Positions 54,757 through 64,000 of a stretch of 64,000 nucleotides of DNA are shown here, piece by piece. Position 1 is the first letter of the stretch, and the number at the start of each line of letters is the position of its first letter. The notes under the pieces were generated by a model, which saw only the letters and a list, made by a program, of their open reading frames with translations, searched no databases and was not told the origin of the DNA. The stretch spans positions 1 to 64,000 of the forward strand of contig JAIBBY010000023.1 of assembly GCA_019694455.1 (NCBI GenBank), in the 5' to 3' direction. The translations under genes were made by a program, and so were the position numbers. This stretch comes from Pirellulales bacterium. GTDB taxonomy: Bacteria; Planctomycetota; Planctomycetia; Pirellulales; JAEUIK01.

Positions 54757-55692
54757 ATGGTCAAACGACGACAGGTGTTGCCGCCCAGCCAGCGCCAGAC
54801 GGTGGACAGCGGCAATTGGCTGACGAATTTCAGCGCGTATTTGCGCAACGAGTGCCACCTGTCGGCCAATACGGTGATGGCGTACGAGCGCGACCTGCGG
54901 CACTTTCGCGAATGGCTCGCCGGCCGCTCGGTCGCCGCGCTGACGATCTCCGACTTGTCTGATTATCCGGCCTGGCTGTCGCGGCGCGCGCTCGCGCCCT
55001 CGTCGATCGCGCGGCATCTGGTGTCGCTCAAGATGCTCTGTCGCTACTTGCAGCTTGAAGGGGTGTTGGCCGAGAACCGCGCCGAGCTATTGGGCAGCCC
55101 CAAGCTGTGGCAGCGGGTGCCGCAAGTCATGTCGACCGCGGTGGTGAACAAGATGTTCGAGGCGCCACGCGCCGCCGATGGCCTGTGGCGGCGCGATCGA
55201 CTACTGCTGGAATTGCTCTACGCCACTGGCTGCCGCGCGTCGGAGGTTTCGAATCTGCGGCTGCGCGACACGCACGCCGACGAAGGACACTGCCGCTGCC
55301 GAGGCAAAGGGAACAAGGAGCGGATGGTGCCACTCGGCCGTCGCGCCATTGAGGCGATGCGCGCGTATCTGGAACACGAGCGGCCACAGTCGGCCGCGCT
55401 GCGCCAGCCGGCGCCCGAATGGCTGCTGCTATCGCGCCGCGGCGATCGTCTGCGCCGCGAGCGGATCTGGGAGCTAGTAAAGAAGTACGCCATCCGCGCC
55501 GGCGCCGACCCCGATGTCAGCCCGCATACGCTGCGGCACAGCTTTGCCACGCACATGCTTACTGGCGGCGCCGACCTGCGACAGGTGCAGGAGTTGCTGG
55601 GGCACGCCAACATCGCCACCACGCAAATCTACACGCACGTCGATCATCGACGGTTGAAGTCGGTGCATGCGCGGTTTCATCCGCGGGCGTGA
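54757..55692 (+). CDS. xerD: Tyrosine recombinase XerD-like
   Basis: 311 residues. N-terminal SAM-like core-binding domain (LTNFSAYLRNECHLSANTVMAYERDLRHFREWL) and C-terminal catalytic domain with the R-K-H-R-H-Y set: YATGCRASEV (Arg), CRGKGNKERMVPL (Lys), HTLRHSFATHML (His, Arg), LLGHANIATTQIYTHV (His, Tyr). It resolves chromosome dimers at dif sites together with a partner. The size and high similarity to house-keeping Xer fit, and no integrase-type extra domain or nearby attachment sites are visible. It is divergent to galE. Confidence 0.93.
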   Translation: MVKRRQVLPPSQRQTVDSGNWLTNFSAYLRNECHLSANTVMAYERDLRHFREWLAGRSVAALTISDLSDYPAWLSRRALAPSSIARHLVSLKMLCRYLQLEGVLAENRAELLGSPKLWQRVPQVMSTAVVNKMFEAPRAADGLWRRDRLLLELLYATGCRASEVSNLRLRDTHADEGHCRCRGKGNKERMVPLGRRAIEAMRAYLEHERPQSAALRQPAPEWLLLSRRGDRLRRERIWELVKKYAIRAGADPDVSPHTLRHSFATHMLTGGADLRQVQELLGHANIATTQIYTHVDHRRLKSVHARFHPRA

Positions 55693-55719
55693 GGCGCCGC
55701 GCCGGCGCGTCGGACGATT

Positions 55720-56319
55720 TCATTCGGCAGGTTGCTCTTTCAGCCGCCCGTGATCCATCTCAAAGCGCTCGTGCTCTCCCGGTTCGCGCGGCTGGCCGGC
55801 CGAGAGCGAGCAGCCGAAGCCCAGCAATTGCACGAGCTTGCCGGAAGCCAGGTCCCAGTACTCCGCCTCTTGCGCCTCGATACGCAGCAGCGCGAGGTGC
55901 GGATCGTTCAGTCCCTCTGGAAACCAGGACAGATAGTTGGGACGCCAATGTTGGGTCAGCGCCTGTGGATCGCGCACCACGCGGGCGACTCCGGAAACGG
56001 ACACATAGCGGCTGTCGCTCGGCGACGAATAACTGACGTTCACTGGCTCGCCAGCAAGCTGCGCTTCTGCCGGCGCGTCGGCTCGGGTAAAGAACCAGAG
56101 CGTGCCATCGAACGGTTCCTCTTGTGCCAGCATCGGGCGGCTGCGCAGCGTGCGGCGGCCGTTGGCAATGGTCAACATGGCCACGGGCACGCCGTCGATC
56201 AAATCGCGCAGTTTCTGATAGGTGCTGGCCATTTTCGCGCTGTTAGCGTCAAGTTGCCCACGCAAGGCGTGCAAGAGCGGAGATTGATCGGGGGGATTTT
56301 CCTGTAAAGCAACAACCAT
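55720..56319 (-). CDS. Pyridoxamine 5'-phosphate oxidase-like flavin-binding protein (general stress protein 26-like)
   Basis: 199 residues. The split-barrel flavin-binding fold is suggested by VPVAMLTIANGRRTLRSRPML, DGTLWFFTRADAP, VNVSYSSPSDSRYVSVSGVARVVRD and EYWDLASGKLVQLLGF, which match general stress protein 26-like PNPOx-family proteins. It may bind FMN or F420. The ATG at 56319 gives a typical helical start (HALRGQLDANSAKMASTYQKLRDLI); the frame is open to 56409 without protein-like sequence. It converges on xerD with a 27-base gap. Confidence 0.87.
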   Translation of the reverse strand: MVVALQENPPDQSPLLHALRGQLDANSAKMASTYQKLRDLIDGVPVAMLTIANGRRTLRSRPMLAQEEPFDGTLWFFTRADAPAEAQLAGEPVNVSYSSPSDSRYVSVSGVARVVRDPQALTQHWRPNYLSWFPEGLNDPHLALLRIEAQEAEYWDLASGKLVQLLGFGCSLSAGQPREPGEHERFEMDHGRLKEQPAE

Positions 56320-56555
56320 GCCACAAATCGAGCCATATTGATTTTGAACTGCAGCCTCGAAGCAAGCTGCTCGGCCACCGCAAACTACGGCGGGTGTGGC
56401 CCGCCTCACGGACCGGCAATCGACCTATCGGCGTTCTGCGCGTCCAGATAAAATTGGCGAGGGGTCGGCTCGCGCGAAGTCGCCGATTGGCGGCTGCGCA
56501 TGCGCGCCGTGGGCTGATCCCAACTTTCGCACATTTCTGTAACTAGCAAATATCA

Positions 56556-57698
56556 ATGACCTTGCGCTACTGGACCGCTGGCGAATCGCATGGCAAGGCG
56601 CTCATCGCCTTGATCGACGGCTTCCCGGCAGGCGTCGAGATCGACCGCGCGCCGATCGACGTTGAGCTGCGCCGCCGTCAGGGGGGCTATGGTCGTGGTG
56701 GCCGCCAGCGCATCGAAACCGACCAGGTCGACATCAAGAGCGGCATCTGGCAAAACCGCACCCTCGGCAGCCCCATCGCCCTGGAAGTCGCCAACAAAGA
56801 CTACAAGCTGGAGCGGTTGGGCGATCTCGATCGCCCCCGGCCCGGCCATGGCGACCTGACCGGCGCCATCAAATATCTGGGCTCGATCCGCGGCGTGCTG
56901 GAACGGGCCAGCGCTCGCGAGACGGCGGCGCGTGTAGCCGCCGGCGCACTGGCCAAGCAGCTATTGGCGCCATTTGGCATTATCGCATTTGGTTATGTGG
57001 TCGAGTTGGGCGGCATTGGCGCGGAGCCGTTGGCCGGGTCGCTCGACGAGCAGCGCGCCCGGCGCGACGCCAGCGAATTGGCCATCCTCGATCCCAGCAA
57101 AGAAGACGAGATCAAGGGCCTTATCGACGCCTGCGGCAAAGACGGCGACACGCTCGGGGGCATTGTCGAGGTCCGCGTCGAGGGCTTGCCGTTTGGGCTT
57201 GGCACTCATGCCCAATGGGACCGCAAGCTCGACGGCCGACTGGCGCAGGCCGTGATGGCGGTGCAAGCGATCAAGGGGGTCGAGATCGGACTGGGCTTCG
57301 AGGCCGCGCGCCGCCGCGGTTCGCAAGTTCACGACGCCATCGCCTTTGATCCGGCCGCGCGCGACTCCAAGAGCCTGGGCTACCTGCGCCCCACTAACAA
57401 CGCCGGCGGTCTGGAGGCGGGCATGACTAACGGGCAACCGCTGGTGATTCGCGCCGCCAAGAAGCCGATCAGCACGCTGCGCAAACCGTTGGAATCGGTC
57501 AATCTGCGCACCAAAGAGCCCGAGTCGGCCAATTACGAACGCAGCGACGTGTGCGCCGTGCCCGCAGCCAGCGTGATTGTGGAAAACGTGGTGGCCTTTG
57601 AGATCGCCACCGCGCTCGTCGATAAATTTGGCGGCGACAGCCTCGCCGAGATGCAAGCCCGTTACCAGCAGTTTTTGGAAATGGCGCGCCAGCGTTAA
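56556..57698 (+). CDS. aroC: Chorismate synthase
   Basis: 380 residues. It makes chorismate from 5-enolpyruvylshikimate-3-phosphate with reduced FMN. Signature blocks are GESHGKALIALIDGFPAG (11-28), the RRRQGGYGRGGRQ and RPGHGD segments, ASARETAARVAAGALAK, then the GSQVHDAI and NAGGLEAGMTNGQPLVIRAA blocks. Length is normal for the family. ATG 56556 has no good ribosome binding site but fits the conserved start. It is 35 bases before a membrane-anchored protein gene on the same strand, likely co-transcribed. Confidence 0.97.
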   Translation: MTLRYWTAGESHGKALIALIDGFPAGVEIDRAPIDVELRRRQGGYGRGGRQRIETDQVDIKSGIWQNRTLGSPIALEVANKDYKLERLGDLDRPRPGHGDLTGAIKYLGSIRGVLERASARETAARVAAGALAKQLLAPFGIIAFGYVVELGGIGAEPLAGSLDEQRARRDASELAILDPSKEDEIKGLIDACGKDGDTLGGIVEVRVEGLPFGLGTHAQWDRKLDGRLAQAVMAVQAIKGVEIGLGFEAARRRGSQVHDAIAFDPAARDSKSLGYLRPTNNAGGLEAGMTNGQPLVIRAAKKPISTLRKPLESVNLRTKEPESANYERSDVCAVPAASVIVENVVAFEIATALVDKFGGDSLAEMQARYQQFLEMARQR

Positions 57699-57733
57699 CC
57701 AGCGCCGAAACTATCGCCCTTTCAGGAACACGG

Positions 57734-59047
57734 ATGTTTCTGCACGAGCGAACTCGAATCAACCTTTGCCGCCTGCTGTTCGTGGGCCTTTGCCTTGCGC
57801 CCACGCTGGCGGCGCTGGCCGCGGCGCTATGGCTGCGGCAGCCCGCACACCGCCGCGCGGTCGAGCAAGATATTGCCCTGGCGCTCGGTGTCGACGTTTC
57901 CACGTCGCGCGTGAGCTATCCATTGCCGGGGGTCATGCGCCTCGTCGGCCTGGAGCTAAGCGACCCGCGCACACGCCGCGTGGTGGCCAGCGCCAACCGC
58001 GTCGACGCGCAGCGCGCCGACAGCGGCTGGCTGGTCGCGCTCGACAAGCTCGAACTGCATTCCGACGTGGCCGCGAGTCTGACCGAATGGGTCGAAGACG
58101 CGCTGCGCCGGCCGCCGACTGGCGCCGTGCGCCTGGTTGCCAGCGAAGCGATTTGGCGGCTCGACGATCATCCGGCCGGTGACGAACCCGTGGCGCTCCT
58201 GCGCTTGCAGGCCGGCTTCGACGCGGCGGCTGATGGCGCGAGTCAGGCGTACCTGACGTTCGCGCTGGCCGATCAAGTCGGCGCCGACAGCGTGCGGGCA
58301 CGCGTCTTAGAGCGTCGCGATCCGCTCGCGCCGCGCTACGATGTGCAGTTTCATACGGGCGAAGCGCGGGTGCCGTGCCGTTGGCTGGCGCCGCTGGGCG
58401 TCGAAGTCGAATGGCTAGGACATGACGCCACGTTTCGCGGTTCGATGTTCGCCAGTCAACTTGGCGGCGAGTGGCAGACGCAGCTTTTCGGCCGGTTGAC
58501 GCAGGTCGACTTGCAGGCGGTGATGGCCTCCTGCTCGCCCCACGTGCTCACCGGTCTGGCCGAGATCGAGATCCCGCGACCCGACCCGGCGCGCGGCGTC
58601 AGTTCGCTGGTGCTGCGGGGTCGGCGCATCGAGCGCGCCAGCGCTACCGTGATCGCCGGGCCCGGTCTGGTCGGGCGCTCGCTGCTGAACGCCGCACGGT
58701 CGCTGCAATTGCCGAGCACGGGATCGCCCATCGCCGTCGAAGAGCAAGCGCCGCAGGCCTACGATCAATTGGCGTTCGATGTGGCGCTGGGCGCGCGCGG
58801 CGTGCAACTGCGCGGTCGATCGACCACCAACGGCGCGATCATGATCGACGACAAGGGGGTGCTGATTGGACAATCGCGCGGCCGTCAGCCAATTGGCCAA
58901 CTCGTGGAAATGCTCACTCCCGCCACGCGGAGCGTGATGCCCGGCACGAGCGAAGCGCAGCGCCTGGCGAGGCATCTTCCGCTGCCGGCAGCCGACGAGC
59001 GCATGGTCACGCGTCCCGCCGACACGCGCCCGACAACGCAGCGCTAA
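57734..59047 (+). CDS. Membrane-anchored protein of unknown function downstream of aroC
   Basis: 437 residues. One N-terminal TM helix (FVGLCLAPTLAALAAALWL) precedes a long beta-rich region with segments such as VRLVGLELSDPRTRRVVASANRV, GVEVEWLGHDATFRGSM and ATVIAGPGLVGRSLLNAA, and a Pro/Thr-rich end. The strand-rich, single-anchor plan recalls AsmA-like proteins, but no sequence motif settles it. It follows aroC by 35 bases; a link to aromatic synthesis is not implied. It converges on ccsA 16 bases away. Confidence 0.78.
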   Translation: MFLHERTRINLCRLLFVGLCLAPTLAALAAALWLRQPAHRRAVEQDIALALGVDVSTSRVSYPLPGVMRLVGLELSDPRTRRVVASANRVDAQRADSGWLVALDKLELHSDVAASLTEWVEDALRRPPTGAVRLVASEAIWRLDDHPAGDEPVALLRLQAGFDAAADGASQAYLTFALADQVGADSVRARVLERRDPLAPRYDVQFHTGEARVPCRWLAPLGVEVEWLGHDATFRGSMFASQLGGEWQTQLFGRLTQVDLQAVMASCSPHVLTGLAEIEIPRPDPARGVSSLVLRGRRIERASATVIAGPGLVGRSLLNAARSLQLPSTGSPIAVEEQAPQAYDQLAFDVALGARGVQLRGRSTTNGAIMIDDKGVLIGQSRGRQPIGQLVEMLTPATRSVMPGTSEAQRLARHLPLPAADERMVTRPADTRPTTQR

Positions 59048-59063
59048 TGAGCAATCTTACGCC

Positions 59064-61925
59064 TTAGCTGGCTTCGGCGACCGCGCTGGTGGGGGCGGCT
59101 TCGCTGCCGCGCCAAAACGCGACGGTTCCTTTGGTTTCCAGTTGGTAGCGTGCCACCGCGGCCAGCATGAGCAGCCAGTTCAGGCCGACGCCACCGAGCA
59201 CTTGATACTGCCCCCCCGCGCCGAAGCCATAGGAGTGCAGTCCCACGCCGAGCCAGAAGTTGACGCCATACCACGACATGATGATCGCGGTGAAGCCGAG
59301 CACGGCGCCAACGCACAGCCCAAAGTTGCCGAACATGCCGGCATACCGTCCATGCAAGATGGCCAGATACACCAGCAGCGACACCAGCGCCCAAACCTCT
59401 TTGGGATCCCAACCCCAAAAGCGTCCCCAGGCCACATCGGCCCACAAGGCGCCCAGCAGCGTGCCAGCGGCCAATAGCACCACCGCCACCTGCACACCGC
59501 GATAGACAAAGCTCGATAGTTCCGCCGTTTGCGCTGGCGGCCGCTTGCCGACAAACGCAGAGTGTCCGCCGGCCGGACCGGCCGGACGATGCCCGAGCGC
59601 GACACCGCTCGCTTCTGGCGCGCGATACGCGCCAAACAAGTAAAACGCCAGCGCGATGTTGGCAATGCCCCAGGCCAGCGCGCCGGCCGCGTAACTCGAA
59701 ACGATCGTCAGCACGTGGATCAACAGCCAAAAGTTGTCTCGCAGCACTGGCGTCAACGGACCAAAGCCGCTGTCGAGCATCGGCGCAAAGCTGGCGAGCG
59801 CCCCGCCCAACGTGGCCGCCATCGTCGCCGACACGCAGAACGGCCAGCGCGCGTAGACCTGCTCGAACAGTTTGTCGCGCTGCACCCCCAGGCTGCGCCG
59901 CGCCACCAGCGGAAACGCCAGCGCCGTCGCGAATGCACGCGGCAGATACCACACCGTCGGCAGCAAGATCACAAGGCCCACGCCCCAGGTCATCAGGTCG
60001 TTGAAGTCGGGCAGACTTTGCCCGGCGTCGATGTTGGGCAGCAAGTTAATGATCTTGCGCCCACCCGCCGCGTAGTCGGCCATGGTCAGCGCCCAGACCA
60101 CGACCACGGCCAGCGCCAAACGCGGGATCTGCAAGAGCCAGCCCAAACCGTTCCAGCGACCGCGCGGCATTAAGCGCAGTTGATCGGCCGATAGCTCAGT
60201 GGCTTCCCAGGTGGGAGGCGCGGCGGATAGCCGCCAGGCGTTTTGCAGTCCCGGCCAGGTGACCGGCAACAAGGTGAACCAAGCGCCCAGCGCCGTCACA
60301 AAGAAAGCGGTGTAGATCAACGTTTCATACATGTTGGTCACCGGCGCCCAGCCCGTGATGATCACCCGCAGATAAAAGCCGTACACGGCCCAGGCCAATC
60401 CAAAGAACAGCACCGCCAGCCCGGCGTAGAACAGGCCGCGACGGCGCACGCCAATCATGTACGCGCCAAACAGCCACAGCGACAAAAAGCTGATTGCCCA
60501 CGACCATTGAAATGGCTGCAAGCGGTTGTAGCGCACTTCCGTTGCCGTGACGCTGGCGGCCGGATACCGCGTGTAAGCGATCAGGTCGTCGTCGCGCTCT
60601 TTGAGATCGAGCTTGTCGCGCAGCGGTTCGACCTCTTCTCCTAATGTGCGCAGCGAACGAGACAACCCCTGCGTGGCCGCCGCAAAGTCGTTGGGCCGCG
60701 CGTCGCGTTCGGGGTAAATTGCCGCTAGTTGCGTAAACGCGTCGCGCACCGCCTGCACCGCGGCGGGTGGATAGCCTGCCAGCGCCGCCGGCGTGCCATA
60801 GAGCAACGTCTCCAGGTCGAGCCACGGCTCGGCCCGATCGTCGGCTTCGCGATCTTTTTCCAGCGCCGCCGCGTTGAGCGCGGGCACGACGCGCAGCCAT
60901 TCGCCGTTTTCATACAGCGCGCGCTCAACCCGCGCCGCCGCCATCGCCAGTTCTTTGGTTCTGCCCGCCACGTCCTCCAGGCGCGCCAGCAGCGCGGCCT
61001 GCTTTTCTTTCTCCCAATCCGCGGGGGGATGCTCGGCCATTCGCCGCGCGAGTCCCGCGAACTGCTGCGCCAAGTTGGCCGCGGCGCTGGCAAACTGCCG
61101 GGCCGGCGCCTCCAGTTCGGTGAGGGTGGCGGTCGGCTTTTGCGCAGCCTCGGCCAGTTGCAAGAACGCCTGCTTCGCCTGCTCGACTGGTTGCTGCAAT
61201 TGCGTCTTTTCGCCGCCCGCCTCGGCGATCATGTTCAGTTCTGGCGCGACTTGTTGCCAGGCTTCGGCGGCAGTCGACAGCGACTGCTGCAAGCCTTGCA
61301 TCGCCTCGCTATCGAGCGACTTGGCCAGCACCAGCCGCTTCCAGATCGTCACTGCCCGCCACACTTTCTCCAGCTTCTTCTCGGCCTCGCTCATGCGCGG
61401 CTCTTGACCTTCGCGCTGCGCGGCGCGTTGCCGCTCGGCCAGTTCCATCAAATGACGCTGAAAGCCATCGGAGTTCTTGAGCTGATTGGGTGAGACAAAG
61501 GCCAGCGCCTCGCCCGCCTCGTTCTTGAGGGGCAACTCCAACATCTCGCGCAGGCCTTCGTGCTTGGCCTCGATGAACGGCACGTCTTCCCACTTGCTCG
61601 GCTCGATCAGCCAGCTCAGCAGCAACTCCGACGCCTTGAACTGGCGCGGCTTGTCTCCCGGAAACAGCGAGCGCGCCGGCGCCATCGCCTCTGACTTCAG
61701 CTCCGCCGCCGGCATGCTGGCGCTCAGGTCGAAGGTCGGCTTCTCGCGACCGCAGATCTCGCGCACCGAGTCGCGGGCAAAGGTATCCAGCGGCATCACG
61801 CGCCCTTCGTGCACCACCGGCAGGGTGTCCCACGCGCTCCAGTCGAGCGCGCTCGGCGAGCTAGCCCCCAGCGCGCTGGAAGCAGTCAAACTCAACACCA
61901 CACAGAGCCAAGAAAATCGTCTCAT
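59064..61925 (-). CDS. ccsA: CcsA/ResC-type cytochrome c biogenesis protein with large N-terminal domain
   Basis: 953 residues. The first 480 or so residues are mainly extracytoplasmic after a signal-like helix: WDTLPVVHEGRVMPLDTFARDSVREICG, then Ala/Gln/Glu-rich helices likely to form coiled coils. The C-terminal half has about ten TM helices with the haem-handling WWD-like motif WGRFWGWDPKEVWAL, conserved His residues and a GMFGNFG segment. It would deliver haem to apocytochromes c together with ResB. The long N-terminal part, larger than in typical CcsA, is also seen in other planctomycete Ccs proteins from memory. Confidence 0.9.
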   Translation of the reverse strand: MRRFSWLCVVLSLTASSALGASSPSALDWSAWDTLPVVHEGRVMPLDTFARDSVREICGREKPTFDLSASMPAAELKSEAMAPARSLFPGDKPRQFKASELLLSWLIEPSKWEDVPFIEAKHEGLREMLELPLKNEAGEALAFVSPNQLKNSDGFQRHLMELAERQRAAQREGQEPRMSEAEKKLEKVWRAVTIWKRLVLAKSLDSEAMQGLQQSLSTAAEAWQQVAPELNMIAEAGGEKTQLQQPVEQAKQAFLQLAEAAQKPTATLTELEAPARQFASAAANLAQQFAGLARRMAEHPPADWEKEKQAALLARLEDVAGRTKELAMAAARVERALYENGEWLRVVPALNAAALEKDREADDRAEPWLDLETLLYGTPAALAGYPPAAVQAVRDAFTQLAAIYPERDARPNDFAAATQGLSRSLRTLGEEVEPLRDKLDLKERDDDLIAYTRYPAASVTATEVRYNRLQPFQWSWAISFLSLWLFGAYMIGVRRRGLFYAGLAVLFFGLAWAVYGFYLRVIITGWAPVTNMYETLIYTAFFVTALGAWFTLLPVTWPGLQNAWRLSAAPPTWEATELSADQLRLMPRGRWNGLGWLLQIPRLALAVVVVWALTMADYAAGGRKIINLLPNIDAGQSLPDFNDLMTWGVGLVILLPTVWYLPRAFATALAFPLVARRSLGVQRDKLFEQVYARWPFCVSATMAATLGGALASFAPMLDSGFGPLTPVLRDNFWLLIHVLTIVSSYAAGALAWGIANIALAFYLFGAYRAPEASGVALGHRPAGPAGGHSAFVGKRPPAQTAELSSFVYRGVQVAVVLLAAGTLLGALWADVAWGRFWGWDPKEVWALVSLLVYLAILHGRYAGMFGNFGLCVGAVLGFTAIIMSWYGVNFWLGVGLHSYGFGAGGQYQVLGGVGLNWLLMLAAVARYQLETKGTVAFWRGSEAAPTSAVAEAS

Positions 61926-62032
61926 GTCTCACCACGCGGACTTGTGACGGAAGGGTTGCGGAAAGCACTGACTCCAAAACCGGCTCGACTTTTCCAATCG
62001 ATGGCGGCGCCCCACGGACAAAAACAAAGTGT

Positions 62033-64000
62033 TCATATGGTCGCCATCTCGCGCGGTGGCGGCGACGACACTGCCGCAGCCTTGGGCTCGGCGCGCTGCA
62101 CGGGCTTGAAGAAATAGGCTCGCATATAGAACATCGTGACAATCCCCGCCACCACCAATAGCGAGCCCAAATACTTCACCCCGCGGCCGGGGTCGTAATT
62201 CACCGTTAAGGTCGAGCTATACAAATTGTCGCGGCGCGGATGATCGGGATGCAGCCGGTAATAGGTGCGGTACATGCTGTCAGCCGGACGGAACGGCCCC
62301 GCGAACGACTCTTGAAACAGGCGATACGAGCGGCCGTTGTTGGGGTCCGAAAAATCGACCGGCGCATTCATGCTGATCTTCACGTCGCGCAGCACCGCGC
62401 CCCCTGTGGCGGGATTGAGAAAATCGACCTGGCTGGCGTAGCCCGACGCGGTGTCGGTGCCCGGATCGAGGCGACGCTCGAAGTCGTCGAGCTTAATCAA
62501 AAATCCCACGTCAATCTGCTCCAGCGGAAAGCTGACGCCTACGCTGCGATTGTCGCCCAACAGCGTGCGCAGTTCCGACGCGGAAAGCGCGTTGTTGAAT
62601 GCCAGCGGTGGCGCGCCCAGTAGCCAGAAGTCGCTCGTTTTGCCGTCGACCGTCGTTCTGAGCTTCACCGCCCGCAGCGCCGATTGCGCGGCCAGCGACT
62701 TATCGAAGGGGCGCGGCAGCACCACCTTGCAGGGCGCGTCGGCCGGGGTGTATTCCTTCACGCGCATCTTGAGCTGCGCGACGGGCATCTTGAACGCATT
62801 GACCGCCTTGCCGTCTTGCGGCAACTCGCCCAGTTCGGTCACGGTGTGCCGGTTCCAGTAACGGTAGTACAGTTTTTGCGCGGGTCCTTGCAAAATGTCG
62901 ATGCGCGCCCCTCCCTGGCCGGCCAGCAATTGCTCGGACTTCTTCTCGCCAAAATCGACCCAATAACTGCCATACACGCCTAGCGAGTCGGCCTGGTAGT
63001 TGAATTCCGGAAAGCTGGCGAACAGCGCCATCCGTCGCGGCGCTTCCTCTCCACGCCGCACCACGATCTCCACTGCCGGGCTCTCTTGCACCTCGGCGTC
63101 TTCCACCGCCTCGTAGCCGCCATCGGCCGCGTTTTGCGGGCGGCCCTGCGCCACCTGCTTCACCACCTCGGCCGTGAGACCCGTGTCTCCCAACGGAAAC
63201 GCCGGTTGCCCCAGCTTGTCTTCGACCCGAATCGGAAACCGCTGACCGGCGGCGAACAACACCACCTGCCCTTTGCCGTCGAGCGGCAGCGCCGCGTCGG
63301 GCCGGCTGTTCAAGAACGCCTCCACCTCGGCGGCGTCGGGGGTCATCATCAAGACAAAGTTGCCGCCGCCGCTGCGTTGCCGATCGCCCATTCCCTTTTT
63401 GGCCAGCGGCCCGCGCGAGCCATCGCGAATCGCCAGTTCGACCGGCATCCAGCTTTCTTCGCCTAGGCCAGCGCGCCCCTCGCTATCGAGTTGCTGCATC
63501 CGCGGCATCGAAAGCTCGAGCGCCAAGCGCGGCGCGTCGACCTCGGTGGCGTTGCTGTAATAATCGAGCGCCTCGACGCGGATCCCCTCGCGATCGTAGA
63601 GCACGCCCCGGCTGATCGGCGCCAGATTCCAGGCCACCCAGTTCGGCAGCGCGGTCAACAGTTTGGTCGGCGCCAACTTACCGTCGATCTTCAGCGAACT
63701 GATCGCGGGCAGCCGCCGCATCCGTTCGAGATCGGCCCAGTTGAAGGGCCCCCCTTCGAACGGGATCGAAATGACCTGCACCTTGCCGTCCGCCTCGGCG
63801 CTATCGCCCGGCGAGCGCTGAATGGCCAGTTCGATCCGTTCGCTACCGCTATAAGCGTATTGGCCAGCGTCGTCTTCAAAGATCGCCATTTGCGCGTCGA
63901 TGCCGCCGCGCCGCGTGAGCAGGCAGCCAAACAACAAGGTGAGCAAACCGAGATGCGTGATGACAAAGCCGGTCTGGTAGCGCTTCCAGGGATAGCGAAT
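62033..64000 (-). CDS. resB: ResB-like cytochrome c biogenesis protein, partial (5' end outside the window)
   Basis: At least 655 residues; the frame is open to the right edge, so the N-terminus is cut. Near the edge RYPWKRYQTGFVITHLGLLTLLFGCLL is a TM helix with the conserved His of ResB proteins. The rest is mostly one extracytoplasmic domain (AIFEDDAGQYAYSG through STLTVNYDPGRGVKYLGSLLVVAGIVTMFYMRAYFFKP, the last TM helix). It acts with CcsA in system II haem attachment. It ends 107 bases before ccsA on the same strand, so the two form an operon. Confidence 0.88.
   Translation of the reverse strand: MRYPWKRYQTGFVITHLGLLTLLFGCLLTRRGGIDAQMAIFEDDAGQYAYSGSERIELAIQRSPGDSAEADGKVQVISIPFEGGPFNWADLERMRRLPAISSLKIDGKLAPTKLLTALPNWVAWNLAPISRGVLYDREGIRVEALDYYSNATEVDAPRLALELSMPRMQQLDSEGRAGLGEESWMPVELAIRDGSRGPLAKKGMGDRQRSGGGNFVLMMTPDAAEVEAFLNSRPDAALPLDGKGQVVLFAAGQRFPIRVEDKLGQPAFPLGDTGLTAEVVKQVAQGRPQNAADGGYEAVEDAEVQESPAVEIVVRRGEEAPRRMALFASFPEFNYQADSLGVYGSYWVDFGEKKSEQLLAGQGGARIDILQGPAQKLYYRYWNRHTVTELGELPQDGKAVNAFKMPVAQLKMRVKEYTPADAPCKVVLPRPFDKSLAAQSALRAVKLRTTVDGKTSDFWLLGAPPLAFNNALSASELRTLLGDNRSVGVSFPLEQIDVGFLIKLDDFERRLDPGTDTASGYASQVDFLNPATGGAVLRDVKISMNAPVDFSDPNNGRSYRLFQESFAGPFRPADSMYRTYYRLHPDHPRRDNLYSSTLTVNYDPGRGVKYLGSLLVVAGIVTMFYMRAYFFKPVQRAEPKAAAVSSPPPREMATI

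Noticed and set aside
54757-55692. XerD-like recombinase as the integrase of a genomic island covering the GHKL system
   Set aside because: The protein matches housekeeping Xer proteins, and no attachment repeats or other mobile genes were seen between it and the trio.

Overview
The window looks like a chromosomal segment of a high-GC planctomycete, most likely from the Pirellulales group. This is inferred from gene content: three proteins with PEP-CTERM tails, a BBP7-type outer-membrane barrel protein, a redoxin/cytochrome c/copper-monooxygenase fusion, large CcsA and ResB proteins, an ExeA-like ATPase beside a CpsD-like ATPase, and several secreted proteins of a style typical of planctomycetes. 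No rRNA, tRNA, CRISPR array, insertion sequence or prophage was recognised. Most genes are single or in short operons of two to four, and convergent pairs are often only a few bases apart.

Layout. 1-4.8 kb: leuC (3' end cut by the window edge), a YjfB-like small protein, a degenerate pseudopilin-like protein, a secreted cyclophilin with a PEP-CTERM tail converging on a second PEP-CTERM protein across a strong hairpin, and a small basic protein. 4.8-12.3 kb: a TolC-family lipoprotein, two unrecognised proteins, a thioredoxin-fold/CAP-like secreted protein, and galM. 12.3-20.1 kb, minus strand: a fused hydantoinase/5-oxoprolinase, a PQQ-propeller protein and an MMPL/RND transporter. 20.4-32.9 kb: zinc-ribbon protein, small membrane protein, BBP7 barrel, transaldolase, a TPR protein with ribD, the redoxin/cytochrome/monooxygenase fusion, a secreted Cys-rich protein, an SDR and a DUF2238-like membrane protein. 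33.2-35.9 kb, minus strand: a three-gene cluster (one-TM protein, CpsD-like ATPase, ExeA-like ATPase) probably linked to envelope or exopolysaccharide assembly. 36.2-45.3 kb: S9 peptidase, comEC with an FAD oxidoreductase, a PIG-L deacetylase, small proteins, a PEP-CTERM protein and a PlsC-like acyltransferase.

45.5-49.0 kb holds the most unusual block: three plus-strand genes joined by ATGA overlaps, encoding a GHKL-type ATPase and two proteins of unknown function. It lies between unrelated housekeeping genes and looks like a compact, possibly anti-phage, system. 49.0-54.6 kb: a second PIG-L deacetylase, then on the minus strand an MBOAT acyltransferase with an SGNH-like partner (polymer O-acetylation), a YhaM-like exoribonuclease and galE. 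54.7-64.0 kb: a XerD-like recombinase, a flavin-binding-fold protein, aroC with a membrane-anchored protein, and ccsA/resB for cytochrome c maturation, with resB running off the right edge.

Working links: ccsA/resB would supply haem attachment for c-type cytochromes such as the one in the redoxin fusion. MBOAT/SGNH, galE and the CpsD/ExeA cluster point to surface polysaccharide production. The RND, TolC, BBP7 and PQQ proteins belong to the envelope.
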